NCBI GenBank assembly: GCA_030535605.1
Contig: JAUNRQ010000019.1
Span: 1 to 42,840, forward strand
Direction: 5' to 3'
Source: Pseudoxanthomonas suwonensis
GTDB taxonomy: Bacteria; Pseudomonadota; Gammaproteobacteria; Xanthomonadales; Xanthomonadaceae
Length of the DNA: 42,840 nt
Part shown: positions 14,989 to 23,536 of the stretch, piece after piece
How the letters are laid out: every line of letters begins with the position of its first letter
Position numbering within the stretch: position 1 is the stretch's first letter
The notes under the pieces: model-generated
What the model was told of the DNA's origin: nothing
Databases searched by the model: none
What the model saw: only the letters and a program-made list of their open reading frames with translations
Made by a program: the position numbers and the translations under genes

Positions 14989-17895
14989 TCAGAACTTCAT
15001 GTTGATGCTTCCAAAGAAGAAGCGGCCGGCCTGGTCATACCCGCCCAGGGCATTGGCGTTGGCGGCCAACGCACTGTCACCCACGAACGGCGGTTCCTTG
15101 TCGAACACGTTGTTCACGCCCAGGCTCACCACGGCAGGACCGAACGAAACGCTTCCGTTCAAGTCGAGGTAGTCGTAGGCGTCCACGCCGGTGCCCAGCC
15201 AGATGACATTGGACAACGGGGTTCCATCAACCCCCTTGTAGTCCATGGCCCCCACGCGCCGCCAACGCAGGCCGGCGGTGAAGCGGTCCCACGAATACCC
15301 GGCCGAGGCCACGTGGCGCCACTTCGGCGTCTGGCAGTTGCGCGTGTCATTGACCAGGCCCTTGCAGTCGTAGGCCGTGCTGGACTGCGATGCGAGCGTC
15401 TGGGTGAAGTCCTTCAACACGTAGTTGCCCACCAGGCTGGTGCGCAGGCGACCCGGGCCGAGGTCCATCGCGTAGCTGACGGCCAGATCCAGACCCGAGC
15501 GTTCATAAAGGCCGATGTTGTCGGGCAGGTTGTTGATGTGGCCTGCGCCAGGGTCGGCGGCCAGGCCCACCCACAGGTCGTAATCACCTGCGCGCGCATC
15601 GCGATGGATGCGGTCGCAGTACAGGCTCTGCTCCATGCACAGGATCTGGATGGTGTTGTAGCCGATGCCGGCAATCGCGTCCTTGATCTTGACGTTGTAC
15701 CAGTCCAGCGACAGATTCAGGTCCGGGATCGGCTCCAGCGCGAAGCCGACCGTGTAGGTGTCGGCGAATTCAGGCGCGAGATCCGAGTTGCCGCCGGTCA
15801 GCACGTTGTACTGGTTGGCGGGGTTGCGCGGCACAAGCCCGTACCGGTCGAGTGGCACGCCGGTGCGGGCGCACTGCTCGGCGGTGTAACCGGCCTCGGC
15901 GACCTGCTCGGCGTCGCCTGCGCACAGGTCCGTGCTGCTCAGGGCGATGCGCTGCGGGTAATACAGGTTGTTCAGGCTCGGCGCGCGCACCGCGTGGTTG
16001 TAGCCTGCACGAACCAGCAGCTTCTCCTCCCAGAATTTGCCGCTCAGACCCAGCTTGTAGGTGTCGTAGTTGCCCGACGTCTTGTCGTCGGAATAGCGAT
16101 ACCCCAAGGATGCGTCCAGACGGTTGAACAGTCCCCCGCCCACGAAGATCGGCAACGCGGCTTCCACGAAGAAGTCACTGACGTTGTTGGACGCGTCGAC
16201 CGGCAGGTCGGCCGCACCGGCACCGGCGAAGTTGCCCGCGCGGGAGTCGGTGTCGTACTCGGTGGTGTAGGAATAGCTGCGGTGCTCGGTACCCACGGCC
16301 AGCCCGATGCGTTCGCCTGCGGCCCACGGGAAGCCCCAGCCCAGTTCGCCGTTGGCCTCCGCAGCCAGTGCGCGATAGCTGGTCTTGTAGATGGCGAAGC
16401 TGGTGCCGGCCATCGCCTGGGCCGCCTCCTCGGAAATGTTGTCGGTCCAGACATCCCAAGGCTGGCACCCTTGGAAGGTCCCATATGTCGGGTTGTTGCA
16501 GCCGGTCGCCGCCGATGCAATTCGGCTGATCAGGAAGTCGTTGGTACCGATGTCGATGGTCTTGGTCCGACCGGAAACCCCGGACACGTCCCAAGTCCAC
16601 GACGAGTCGAAGAAGTTGCCTCGGACACCTGCGGTGATGCGATAGCTGCTGTCGTCGCTGGCATGGCGGCGAGGGCCGCCTTCCACGTTGCGCTTGTAGA
16701 TGATGGTGCTCATCTCCGGGGTGAGGACTCCGGCATCCGCGCACAGGCTGCCGATCCGCGGATCGTTGCAGTTCAGCGTGACTGGCACGCCGAATGCCCC
16801 GGACTCCGCGATCTGCATCTCGGAACGGCGCTCCAGGAACATCGCCTCGATGTAGGGCGTCATGTACTCGTTGACATCGAAGCTGCCCGCGAAGCCAGCC
16901 GTCACACGCTGGTCGGGGCGCTGGTAGAAGTTGATCGGCGCGTAGTTGTACACGTAGCTGCCCGGGCGGTAGCCACCAGTACCGTCATAGACGAACTCGC
17001 CCCGGTTCACCAGAGTCGTCTTCGGATTGCCGTCTGCGTCCACGCCGTGGACCACGTCGCGCACGATGAAGCGAGCCGGATCGGCCGTGCTGGAACCGCC
17101 GCAGGCCGCCTCGTCGAACCACACCGAGCATGCGGAATAGTCGCGGTCACCATGGTACAGCGCGTCATTCTCGCGCCAGGTCAACCAGCCCATGGCGTGG
17201 CCGCGGTTGTCCGCAAAGCTGCCACCCAACACGATGTCGGCATTGCGGCTCTTGCCGTCGAAGCCGCTGTTGCCGGTGGGATACGGGAACCCGCGCGCGT
17301 CATTGAGCGCCCGCATTTCCTTGTTGCTGTTGTCGTGCTGGAAGGCAGACACCCCGTAGTTAAGGCTGATCCCCTCGAATTTGTCGTTGAGAATGAAGTT
17401 CACCACCCCGGCTACCGCGTCCGCACCATATACGGCCGAGGCGCCACCGGACAGGATGTCCACGCGCTTGATCGCGGCTGCGGGAATGATCGACGGGTCG
17501 GTGATCTCGTTGCGGCTGGCCGGAAGGCGACGGCCATTGACGAGGGTCAGCGTGCGCTGCGGACCCAGACCACGCATCGAGATCGTCGCATGGCCCCAGG
17601 AGCCGTTGTTGGCGAAGTTGTCGAAGCTCAGATCGATTTGCGGCATCTGGTTGACCAGATCCTCGACCGTGGTGGCGCCATAGGTGGTGAACTCCTCGGC
17701 GGCAATTTCCGTCACCGGACTGGATGCGGTGAACGTCTGGCTCTTGATGCGTGAACCGGTCACGGTGATGCGATCCAGTTCTCCGCTCGTTGCTGGTGCC
17801 TGTTGTTCCTGCGCAAGCGCCGTGTTGCCCATGGTCACGCTGGCGACAATGGCCAGGGCGATCGCGTCACGCAACTTGCTCGTCTTCATTCTCAT
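14989..17895 (-). CDS. TonB-dependent outer-membrane receptor (first copy)
   Basis: 968 residues from ATG 17895, chosen because GGAGAG lies about 8 bases upstream (a longer frame reaches 17973). The signal peptide at 1-28 ends in ALAQ. The plug domain, about 45-170, contains ELDRITVTGSRI, SMRGLGPQRTLTLVNGRRLP and the GGASAVYGADAVAGVVNFI block. A beta-barrel of about 750 residues ends in NMKF, with the terminal Phe needed for BAM-dependent assembly. Several Cys pairs lie in predicted extracellular loops. It imports an unknown ligand using TonB/ExbBD energy; it has no siderophore-specific signature and belongs to the large Xanthomonas/Sphingomonas type often linked to peptide or polymer uptake. 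Paralogous to the receptor at 19210-22053. Nearest partners are the two TPR-oxygenases (convergent) and the DUF6445-like gene (divergent). Confidence 0.95.
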   Translation of the reverse strand: MRMKTSKLRDAIALAIVASVTMGNTALAQEQQAPATSGELDRITVTGSRIKSQTFTASSPVTEIAAEEFTTYGATTVEDLVNQMPQIDLSFDNFANNGSWGHATISMRGLGPQRTLTLVNGRRLPASRNEITDPSIIPAAAIKRVDILSGGASAVYGADAVAGVVNFILNDKFEGISLNYGVSAFQHDNSNKEMRALNDARGFPYPTGNSGFDGKSRNADIVLGGSFADNRGHAMGWLTWRENDALYHGDRDYSACSVWFDEAACGGSSTADPARFIVRDVVHGVDADGNPKTTLVNRGEFVYDGTGGYRPGSYVYNYAPINFYQRPDQRVTAGFAGSFDVNEYMTPYIEAMFLERRSEMQIAESGAFGVPVTLNCNDPRIGSLCADAGVLTPEMSTIIYKRNVEGGPRRHASDDSSYRITAGVRGNFFDSSWTWDVSGVSGRTKTIDIGTNDFLISRIASAATGCNNPTYGTFQGCQPWDVWTDNISEEAAQAMAGTSFAIYKTSYRALAAEANGELGWGFPWAAGERIGLAVGTEHRSYSYTTEYDTDSRAGNFAGAGAADLPVDASNNVSDFFVEAALPIFVGGGLFNRLDASLGYRYSDDKTSGNYDTYKLGLSGKFWEEKLLVRAGYNHAVRAPSLNNLYYPQRIALSSTDLCAGDAEQVAEAGYTAEQCARTGVPLDRYGLVPRNPANQYNVLTGGNSDLAPEFADTYTVGFALEPIPDLNLSLDWYNVKIKDAIAGIGYNTIQILCMEQSLYCDRIHRDARAGDYDLWVGLAADPGAGHINNLPDNIGLYERSGLDLAVSYAMDLGPGRLRTSLVGNYVLKDFTQTLASQSSTAYDCKGLVNDTRNCQTPKWRHVASAGYSWDRFTAGLRWRRVGAMDYKGVDGTPLSNVIWLGTGVDAYDYLDLNGSVSFGPAVVSLGVNNVFDKEPPFVGDSALAANANALGGYDQAGRFFFGSINMKF

Positions 17896-18306
17896 GGTTG
17901 TTCTCTCCGGTAATGCGTTGGTGTGTGATCCAAACGACAATCCTTGTCCGGCCCGGAAAGCGGCCACTGGCAAGGCACACGGATGTTAACTCCATATTGC
18001 GAGGAAATTAAAGGGCTGTTAAGGAACGTCGGCTATCGGGTATTGCACGTGTGTCGCCATGCGCGATGCGGTATTCACCGTTACGGGCAGCGCGGCTTGT
18101 CGCGCGCCGACGGTGATCGGTGTGCAAACGCGTGGAGAGGGCTTGGGACATCAAGCGTCGCCAGTCGAAAGCCGTCAACGCACATGGCGTGACAGCGCTG
18201 CCATGCGTGCGCCAGCCGGATGTGCGATGGTAGCCGGAGTCGTCGGCTGCACGATCCATTAACTGTTGGAGCGCGCGGTGCGAAGTAACCACAGGTACCC
18301 CTTGCC
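17896..18306. other. Divergent intergenic region, first receptor / DUF6445-like gene
   Basis: 411 bases with no supportable gene. It holds the leader of the receptor gene and the shared upstream element at 18005-18022. Around 17984-18024 it is clearly richer in A/T than its surroundings. No clear promoter for the plus-strand gene at 18307 was recognised, and its ribosome site is weak. Confidence 0.6.
18005..18022 (-). promoter_or_regulatory. Shared upstream element of TonB receptor genes, copy 1
   Basis: Plus-strand AAATTAAAG (18005-18013), four variable bases (ggct), then GTTAA (18018-18022). Read toward the receptor it is TTAAC-N4-CTTTAATTT, 109 bases before the start codon. The same 9+5 bases with the same 4-base gap stand 112 bases before the second receptor. 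This suggests a common promoter or activator site. Confidence 0.6.
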
Positions 18307-18909
18307 ATGCCTACTTCCCTGATCGTCGTCGACGATTTTCTCGATCGCGCGGGCGCGTTGCGAGAAGCAGGACTTCGCCTGAGCTACCCGGAACAGGATG
18401 GCGCATTCCCCGGTCGCAATTCACTGCAACGAATCGAGATCGCGAACCTTGCCAACCATGTCTCGCACATCGTGGGTGAACCTCTTCGGGTCATCAGCCC
18501 GTTGGGGTCCCACGCAAAGTTCCGGATAACCTTGGCGGACGATGTAGGTCGCGGCAGGGTGCATACGGATCCGGGATATTTTTCAGGCGTACTCGGCCTG
18601 AGTAGACCGGAGGATTGTCGGGGGGGTACCGATTTCTTCCGCCACAAGCGTACAGGCACCGAACGCCGTCCACTTGACCCCGTTGAGCTGCAAGCGACGG
18701 GCTACTCATCGATCGACGAACTGGATCGCGACGTCATCGAGCGCGACAGCATGCGCGACGAGGCTTGGGAGAGGACCATGAGCGTGCCAATGCGCTTCAA
18801 CCGCCTCATCCTGCTCCGCCCGTGGTTGTGGCACACCGCCGGACCGGGATTCGGCAAGTCTCTGGAAGACGGACGATTGGTGTATCTGATGTTCTTCGAG
18901 CGTGCCTGA
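18307..18909 (+). CDS. DUF6445-like protein, possible Fe(II)/2OG dioxygenase
   Basis: 200 residues, no signal peptide. The core RVHTDPGYFSGVLGLS, followed by GGTDFFRHK, is characteristic of the DUF6445 family, whose function is uncharacterised. His86-x-Asp88, then His176 in RPWLWHTAGPGFG and Arg190, reproduce the HxD...H plus Arg order of Fe(II)/2-oxoglutarate dioxygenases; this reading is mine, from sequence. It lies between two TonB-dependent receptor genes on the opposite strand. Members of this family often occur near TonB receptors, tryptophan-halogenase-like genes and other hydroxylases. The ATG at 18307 has only a weak ribosome site. The 300 bases after it (18910-19209) contain no gene, only the terminator of the next receptor. 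Confidence 0.8.
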   Translation: MPTSLIVVDDFLDRAGALREAGLRLSYPEQDGAFPGRNSLQRIEIANLANHVSHIVGEPLRVISPLGSHAKFRITLADDVGRGRVHTDPGYFSGVLGLSRPEDCRGGTDFFRHKRTGTERRPLDPVELQATGYSSIDELDRDVIERDSMRDEAWERTMSVPMRFNRLILLRPWLWHTAGPGFGKSLEDGRLVYLMFFERA

Positions 18910-19149
18910 ACCTGCAGATACGACAGATTCGCCTGTCTGACATGGCTTGGCCAGTTGCGCTATGGCATGCGCGTGCGGCTGTGCCCGTGGAACAGTAGCC
19001 TCACTGTCCTATTTCGAGCGGACACTTGTCAGCAGTTATCCGTCGCCCGCGGCGGAGTGTACCAATGCAGCCTTGGACAGCTTACGGGTGGCATCTCGGT
19101 CGGAGGCACGAGTCAGTACCGTGGCTGGCTGGCAGCGGCACGTTCGCCC

Positions 19150-19181
19150 AAAAAACACACGGCCCCTTTCGGGGCCGTGTG
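19150..19181 (-). terminator. Rho-independent terminator of the second TonB-dependent receptor gene
   Basis: CACACGGCCCC (19156-19166) and GGGGCCGTGTG (19171-19181) form a perfect 11-bp stem. On the minus strand the loop is GAAA and six T follow (complement of A 19150-19155). It lies 28 bases beyond the receptor stop codon. Confidence 0.95.
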
Positions 19182-19209
19182 CTGGTGCGGATACAGCTGC
19201 AGCGACTTA

Positions 19210-22053
19210 TCAGAAACGCTGCTGGTACTTCATGTACACGAAGCGGCCGATATCGAAGCCACCGTAGTACGGGTACTGGCTGTTCGGATTGGTGAACATG
19301 ATCGGACCGTAATGGTTGGTCACGTTGTTTGCACCGACCGCGATGGTCGCATTCCACGGCGCCGACCAGCTGAACTGCACATCGTGGAACGTGTTGGAGC
19401 CAGTGCGGCGCAGCGCATCCGGTTCGCCATTGGCATAGCGGTCCGGATCGTTACACGGGCGGCCCGAGACGCAGCTTTCGTTCATGCTCGAGTAGTAACG
19501 AGCCATGTACGAGACGCCGAAATCGCCCATGTTCCAGTTCACGCCCAGGTTGGAGCGCAGACGGAAGATGCCCGGGGCACCGACCTGGCCGACCATGATG
19601 TCCTCACCGTCGGAGTTCTGGGCGGCCGTGTCGTACTTGCTGGTGTAGCTGTTCTGCCAGTCGATGGAGAACTGACCGACCGACGTTTCGGGCAGACGGT
19701 AGCGCACGCCCAGATCCCAGCCCTCGGTTTCCATCGCGCCCAGGTTCGCCAGCCCGAAGAACAGGCTGGTGATATGACCATCGGCAGCACGGGTCACGCC
19801 AGCCCGGTCGCAGCGGCTGCTGTCACCCAGCACGTAGCAGTCGCGCAGGATGCGGTTGACGCTGTCGCTGATGATCATGTTTTCCAGACTGTAGCGCCAC
19901 CAATCCATCGCGATGTCCAGCCCTTGCACCCAGCGCGGGCTCCAGACCAGACCGGCGGTGGTGCTGCGCGAGGTTTCCGGCAGCAGGTTCGGGTTGGAGC
20001 CGGACAGGAACTGATCCGGCGTCTGGCAGGGGTAGGCCGTGCAAGGCACCAGGCCTTGGCCAAGCTGGACGTAGCCGACCGGCACGCCATCTGCGTTACA
20101 TGCGGCGTTGCCGTTCACGCTGTTCACCGCTCCGGTACCGCAGGGGTCGGTGTAGTAGGCGAAGGTGCCGCCGGTGCCGCCGTACAGGTTGGCGATCGAC
20201 GGGGCGCGGAAGCCTTCCGCCCACGTGGCGCGGACCAGCAGGTCATCGACCGGGCGCCAGGTGAAACCGAACTTGCTGTTGGTCGTGTCGCCGAAGTTGC
20301 TGTAGTCGGAGTAACGGCTGGCAACGTTCAGCGTCAGTTCCTGGGCGAACGGCACGTCCGCGAGCAGCGGAATCGACAGTTCGACAAATGCCTCGTTCAG
20401 CTCGTAGGCACCTTCGGTCGTGTCTGCAGGCAGACCAGTGTGCTGGCCGGACTGCGCGAAGGCGTCAGGCACGAAGCGACCTTGTTCCTTGCGGCGTTCG
20501 ACGCCGACCGCAAAACCGAGCTGCCCGGCGGGGAGCTCAACGATCGTGCCGCTGAGGCTGCCGTAGAAGTTGGTGGTCTTGGTGGTACCCGTGTCGGTGT
20601 AGTACGGGAACAGGAAGTTCTGCAGATCCGGATCGCTCAGTGCGCCTTGACCGGCGACGCCGTTCGGCAGCAAGGGGTTCCAAGGCAGACAGCCGGAGAT
20701 CGGAGCTGCTGCAGTTCCGCACTGCACGACGCCATTGGCATCAACAAAGGACGGGCCAAGAGCCTGCTGCGAGGCGAGGATGCTCATGTCGCCATGGCCG
20801 GTCTTGTTGAGGTTGTTGCGGTTCGACATGACGCCGACTTCCCAGTCCCAGGGATTCTGGCCGACTTCGAAGTAGCCCTTCAGCGCACCGGCGATGCGGA
20901 AGCTGTCCAGACGGCTGCGGGTGGTGCGCGGCACTTCCCAAAGGCGGCGACGGAACTCGATGTCTTCGCCAACCGGGTTGAACGCGCTGTCGCCCGAAAG
21001 CGGGGTGCCGAAGGCCAGCGACTGATACGGATAGCCAGCGACCATCTGATCGGTGATGCGCTGGTTGTACAGCACGTCCGCTTCGGCGGTGACGCGGTCG
21101 GTGACGTCGTAAGAGGTGCTCGCGAAGACGCCACGACGCTCGACGCCGGTGCGCAGGAGCATCTGCAGGTTCGAATTGGCGTTGTATTCGGCCGTGTGCG
21201 GCACATAGTCAGCTGCGTTCAACGGGTCTCCACCGGCGCGCAGGGTGCACCAAGCGTCGGCGCCGCCCGGGCCGCACGGCCCCAACCAGCTGCCGTTCTG
21301 GCTCACGGGGCTCCAGCCGGAACCCGGGTAGTCCGGACCGGCATTGCCAGCACCGCTGAACCAGCGATCACCGGCCAGGACGGGGTTTTCCTTGGAGTAC
21401 TCCACCGACAGAGTGGTGCCGCCGCGCTCGTTGGTGAAGCCGGTGGTGAACGAATAAGTCTGGATGCCACCATCGCCATCACTGAACTGGCCGTAGTAGG
21501 CGTTGGCTTCGACGCCGTCGAAACGGGTACGGGTGATGATGTTCACCACGCCGGCAATGGCGTCGGAGCCGTAGATGGCCGAGGCACCGTCCTTCAGCAC
21601 TTCCATGCGCTCGATCGCGCTGACCGGGACCTGGCTGAGGTCCTGCAGGCCGCTGGTGGTCACGCCCAGACGCTTGCCATTGACCAGCACCAGGGTGCGG
21701 GTGGCACCGAGGTTGCGGATGTCGATGTAGTAACCACCGACGTTTTCACCTGCTGCCAGCGCATCGGCACGCGAGATGTTGGGCGAACCGGCGGAGGTCA
21801 GGTTCTGCAGGATGTCGGCGACGGAGGTGAAGCCTTGGCGCTCGATATCTTCGCGGTCGATGACCGCCACCGGCTGAGCGGTTTCGGTCTCGGCCTGGCG
21901 AATGCGCGAGCCGGTGACCGTGATGCGGTCAAGTTCGCTGGATTGCTGGCCGGACTGCTGCGCAAACGCCACACCGGTACCGGCGGTGGCAACCACACCC
22001 GTCACGATCGCGAAGGTGATCGCGTCGCGGAGCTTGTTGGTCTTCAAAGTCAT
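19210..22053 (-). CDS. TonB-dependent outer-membrane receptor (second copy)
   Basis: 947 residues from ATG 22053, with GGAGAG about 11 bases upstream. The signal peptide is nearly that of the first copy (KLRDAI... ending AFAQQ), followed by the same ELDRITVTGSRI. The plug holds SVADILQNLTSAGSPNISR, IRNLGATRTLVLVNGKRLG and KDGASAIYGSDAIAGVVNII. The barrel ends in YQQRF with the C-terminal Phe. Near the end, IAVGANNVTNHYGP is the usual penultimate-strand motif. It is an energised importer of unknown substrate. It shares the upstream element and leader length with the first receptor, which suggests co-regulation. It has a strong terminator of its own, so it is transcribed alone. Confidence 0.95.
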   Translation of the reverse strand: MTLKTNKLRDAITFAIVTGVVATAGTGVAFAQQSGQQSSELDRITVTGSRIRQAETETAQPVAVIDREDIERQGFTSVADILQNLTSAGSPNISRADALAAGENVGGYYIDIRNLGATRTLVLVNGKRLGVTTSGLQDLSQVPVSAIERMEVLKDGASAIYGSDAIAGVVNIITRTRFDGVEANAYYGQFSDGDGGIQTYSFTTGFTNERGGTTLSVEYSKENPVLAGDRWFSGAGNAGPDYPGSGWSPVSQNGSWLGPCGPGGADAWCTLRAGGDPLNAADYVPHTAEYNANSNLQMLLRTGVERRGVFASTSYDVTDRVTAEADVLYNQRITDQMVAGYPYQSLAFGTPLSGDSAFNPVGEDIEFRRRLWEVPRTTRSRLDSFRIAGALKGYFEVGQNPWDWEVGVMSNRNNLNKTGHGDMSILASQQALGPSFVDANGVVQCGTAAAPISGCLPWNPLLPNGVAGQGALSDPDLQNFLFPYYTDTGTTKTTNFYGSLSGTIVELPAGQLGFAVGVERRKEQGRFVPDAFAQSGQHTGLPADTTEGAYELNEAFVELSIPLLADVPFAQELTLNVASRYSDYSNFGDTTNSKFGFTWRPVDDLLVRATWAEGFRAPSIANLYGGTGGTFAYYTDPCGTGAVNSVNGNAACNADGVPVGYVQLGQGLVPCTAYPCQTPDQFLSGSNPNLLPETSRSTTAGLVWSPRWVQGLDIAMDWWRYSLENMIISDSVNRILRDCYVLGDSSRCDRAGVTRAADGHITSLFFGLANLGAMETEGWDLGVRYRLPETSVGQFSIDWQNSYTSKYDTAAQNSDGEDIMVGQVGAPGIFRLRSNLGVNWNMGDFGVSYMARYYSSMNESCVSGRPCNDPDRYANGEPDALRRTGSNTFHDVQFSWSAPWNATIAVGANNVTNHYGPIMFTNPNSQYPYYGGFDIGRFVYMKYQQRF

Positions 22054-22165
22054 GTTGTTTTCTCTCTCCAAGTGAGTCTTGGTGTTCCCATGGGAACCTT
22101 GCTGGCAGGGCATCGCAGCGCCCAGGAAATGCAAGGTCGGGTCGATACTAGCGGTTGTTCGGACA

Positions 22166-22183
22166 AAATTAAAGTGTCGTTAA
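22166..22183 (-). promoter_or_regulatory. Shared upstream element of TonB receptor genes, copy 2
   Basis: AAATTAAAG (22166-22174), tgtc, GTTAA (22179-22183), matching copy 1 at 14 of 14 fixed positions with the same gap. It is 112 bases before the receptor start. A TAGTAT sequence on the minus strand just downstream (about 22145-22150) could serve as a -10. Confidence 0.6.
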
Positions 22184-22484
22184 ATGAATGCGGCAGGCTT
22201 GACGTTTCCGTTCCGCTTCGCGGCGCAACCACTTGATCGCGCGAGGGAACCCGTTTCGGTTCCAAGGCACGTGGTGCCGCGCAGCAAACTGCGGCGGGCG
22301 TGTCCAGCGGGCGTCGCAGTCCGCCATCCGGCGGGACGTCGGGAGATGGCGTCCTTCGGCGCGGCGCTCCCGCGGGGCATGGGCCGCCCGATGGTGGAGT
22401 GGAAGCGGGCATCGGCCAGCGTCAGCCAGCCGCATGCATCATGTGCCGGTCTTTCAAGCGTGTGCGCTACGGGCCCCATGCGAC

Positions 22485-22507
22485 GACAGCCGCAAACGGC
22501 GGCTGTC
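22485..22507. terminator. Hairpin in the gap between the second receptor gene and the secreted-protein gene
   Basis: GACAGCCGC (22485-22493) and GCGGCTGTC (22499-22507) form a perfect 9-bp stem. It lies 62 bases after the stop of the reverse-strand gene ending at 22569 and probably ends that transcript, though there is no T-tract. The remaining 22184-22484 contains no gene I can support. Confidence 0.5.
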
Positions 22508-22568
22508 AGTGGTCGGTGGCTGAAGAAAACGAGGTCCGGGTCAGACCTTCGTCTGCTTGGGCTCGCGG

Positions 22569-23426
22569 TTACAACCCCTGCTCGTACCGGATGTACGGCG
22601 TGGCGCCTTCGTCCTCGCCCTGGCGGGATGCGGAGAACGGGTTGCGACCGCGGGTGACGATGTTGTCGGCACCGACCGACAGCTGGCCGCTCCATGGCGT
22701 GCGCCAGGTGAGGCCGAGGCCGAGGCCTTCCCATTTGGGCTGGCCCGGGGTGTCGACCACATGGCCGACGACGTTCGCGCCGAAGTTGCCGAAGCCGCCA
22801 CCGACGCTGAGGTTGCGGGTGGTCCATTGGTCGGAGGCCAGGCCGGAGGCGCGCGCGTCGGCCGGGCTCATCAGGCGGGCACGGGCGACGGTGCCGGCGA
22901 TGGAGACGAAGCCCTGCGAGCCGACGTTGCGCTGGGCAAAGACGGTGAGATCGTTGACGTCGGCGCGCGCGGTGGCACCTGGGGTCAGCCATGCCGGCAG
23001 GGTGCTGCGGCCTTCGCCAAGCGCCACGCCCACGCGGTTTGCGCCGCGGCCGACACTGGCAGCGGCCTGGCGATGGCCGTCCTCGCCGTCCAGCGATGCC
23101 AGCAGGCAATTGTTGGCGAGGTTGCCGATGGAGCCGACGATGCCGCTCTTGCGATCGCAAAGCAGCGCCAGCGAGTCACCGCGACGCAGGCCGAAGGCCG
23201 CGTCCAGCGAGTTGTTGCCGAAACGCCAGCGGGCACCGGGCTGCTGGCCACTGGCTGGCTCGAGGACCAGATAGGCCTCCAGCCGACCGCTGGCGTTGTT
23301 CCAGATCGGCAGCACCGCCGTGTTGGCTGCGCCCCCGTCGCGCGTCTGTGCTTGCGCACAGGCAGGTGCCGCGCCGAAGGCGAGGAGCAGGACCAATGGC
23401 AGCAGGAGCGAGGAGACGGAACGCAT
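22569..23426 (-). CDS. Uncharacterised secreted protein with TonB-receptor-like C-terminus
   Basis: 285 residues with a clear signal peptide (about 1-25, ending ACAQAQ). I do not recognise the family. The body has many short amphipathic stretches and Gly/Asn-rich turns (SVGGGFGNFGANVVGHVV, GLGLGLTWRTPWSGQL), as in outer-membrane beta-barrels. The segment LSVGADNIVTRGRNPF near residue 260 resembles the penultimate-strand motif of the two receptors here (VSLGVNNVFDKEPPF, IAVGANNVTNHYGP). The protein ends in RYEQGL, not the terminal Phe usual for barrels. Two Cys (about 90 and 107) may be disulphide-bonded. It could be a small barrel or a protein derived from a receptor C-terminus. It lies downstream of hslO, same strand, 110 bases apart. 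Confidence 0.75.
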   Translation of the reverse strand: MRSVSSLLLPLVLLLAFGAAPACAQAQTRDGGAANTAVLPIWNNASGRLEAYLVLEPASGQQPGARWRFGNNSLDAAFGLRRGDSLALLCDRKSGIVGSIGNLANNCLLASLDGEDGHRQAAASVGRGANRVGVALGEGRSTLPAWLTPGATARADVNDLTVFAQRNVGSQGFVSIAGTVARARLMSPADARASGLASDQWTTRNLSVGGGFGNFGANVVGHVVDTPGQPKWEGLGLGLTWRTPWSGQLSVGADNIVTRGRNPFSASRQGEDEGATPYIRYEQGL

Positions 23427-23536
23427 GGCGCAGAGTCAGACCCGTGGGCAGCGTGGCAAGTTCCCGGACGACGGAGGATCAGTCTAGGGGGTTTATGTTT
23501 CTTTAACAATATCACCGGACGCCGGTGACAGCGGTG

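Noticed and set aside
15313..17754. 813-codon open frame antisense to the first TonB receptor
   Set aside because: It is a composition shadow of a receptor with signal peptide, plug and C-terminal Phe.
18955..22236. 1093-codon open frame antisense to the second TonB receptor
   Set aside because: It runs through a perfect terminator and the intergenic region, and has no domain signature.
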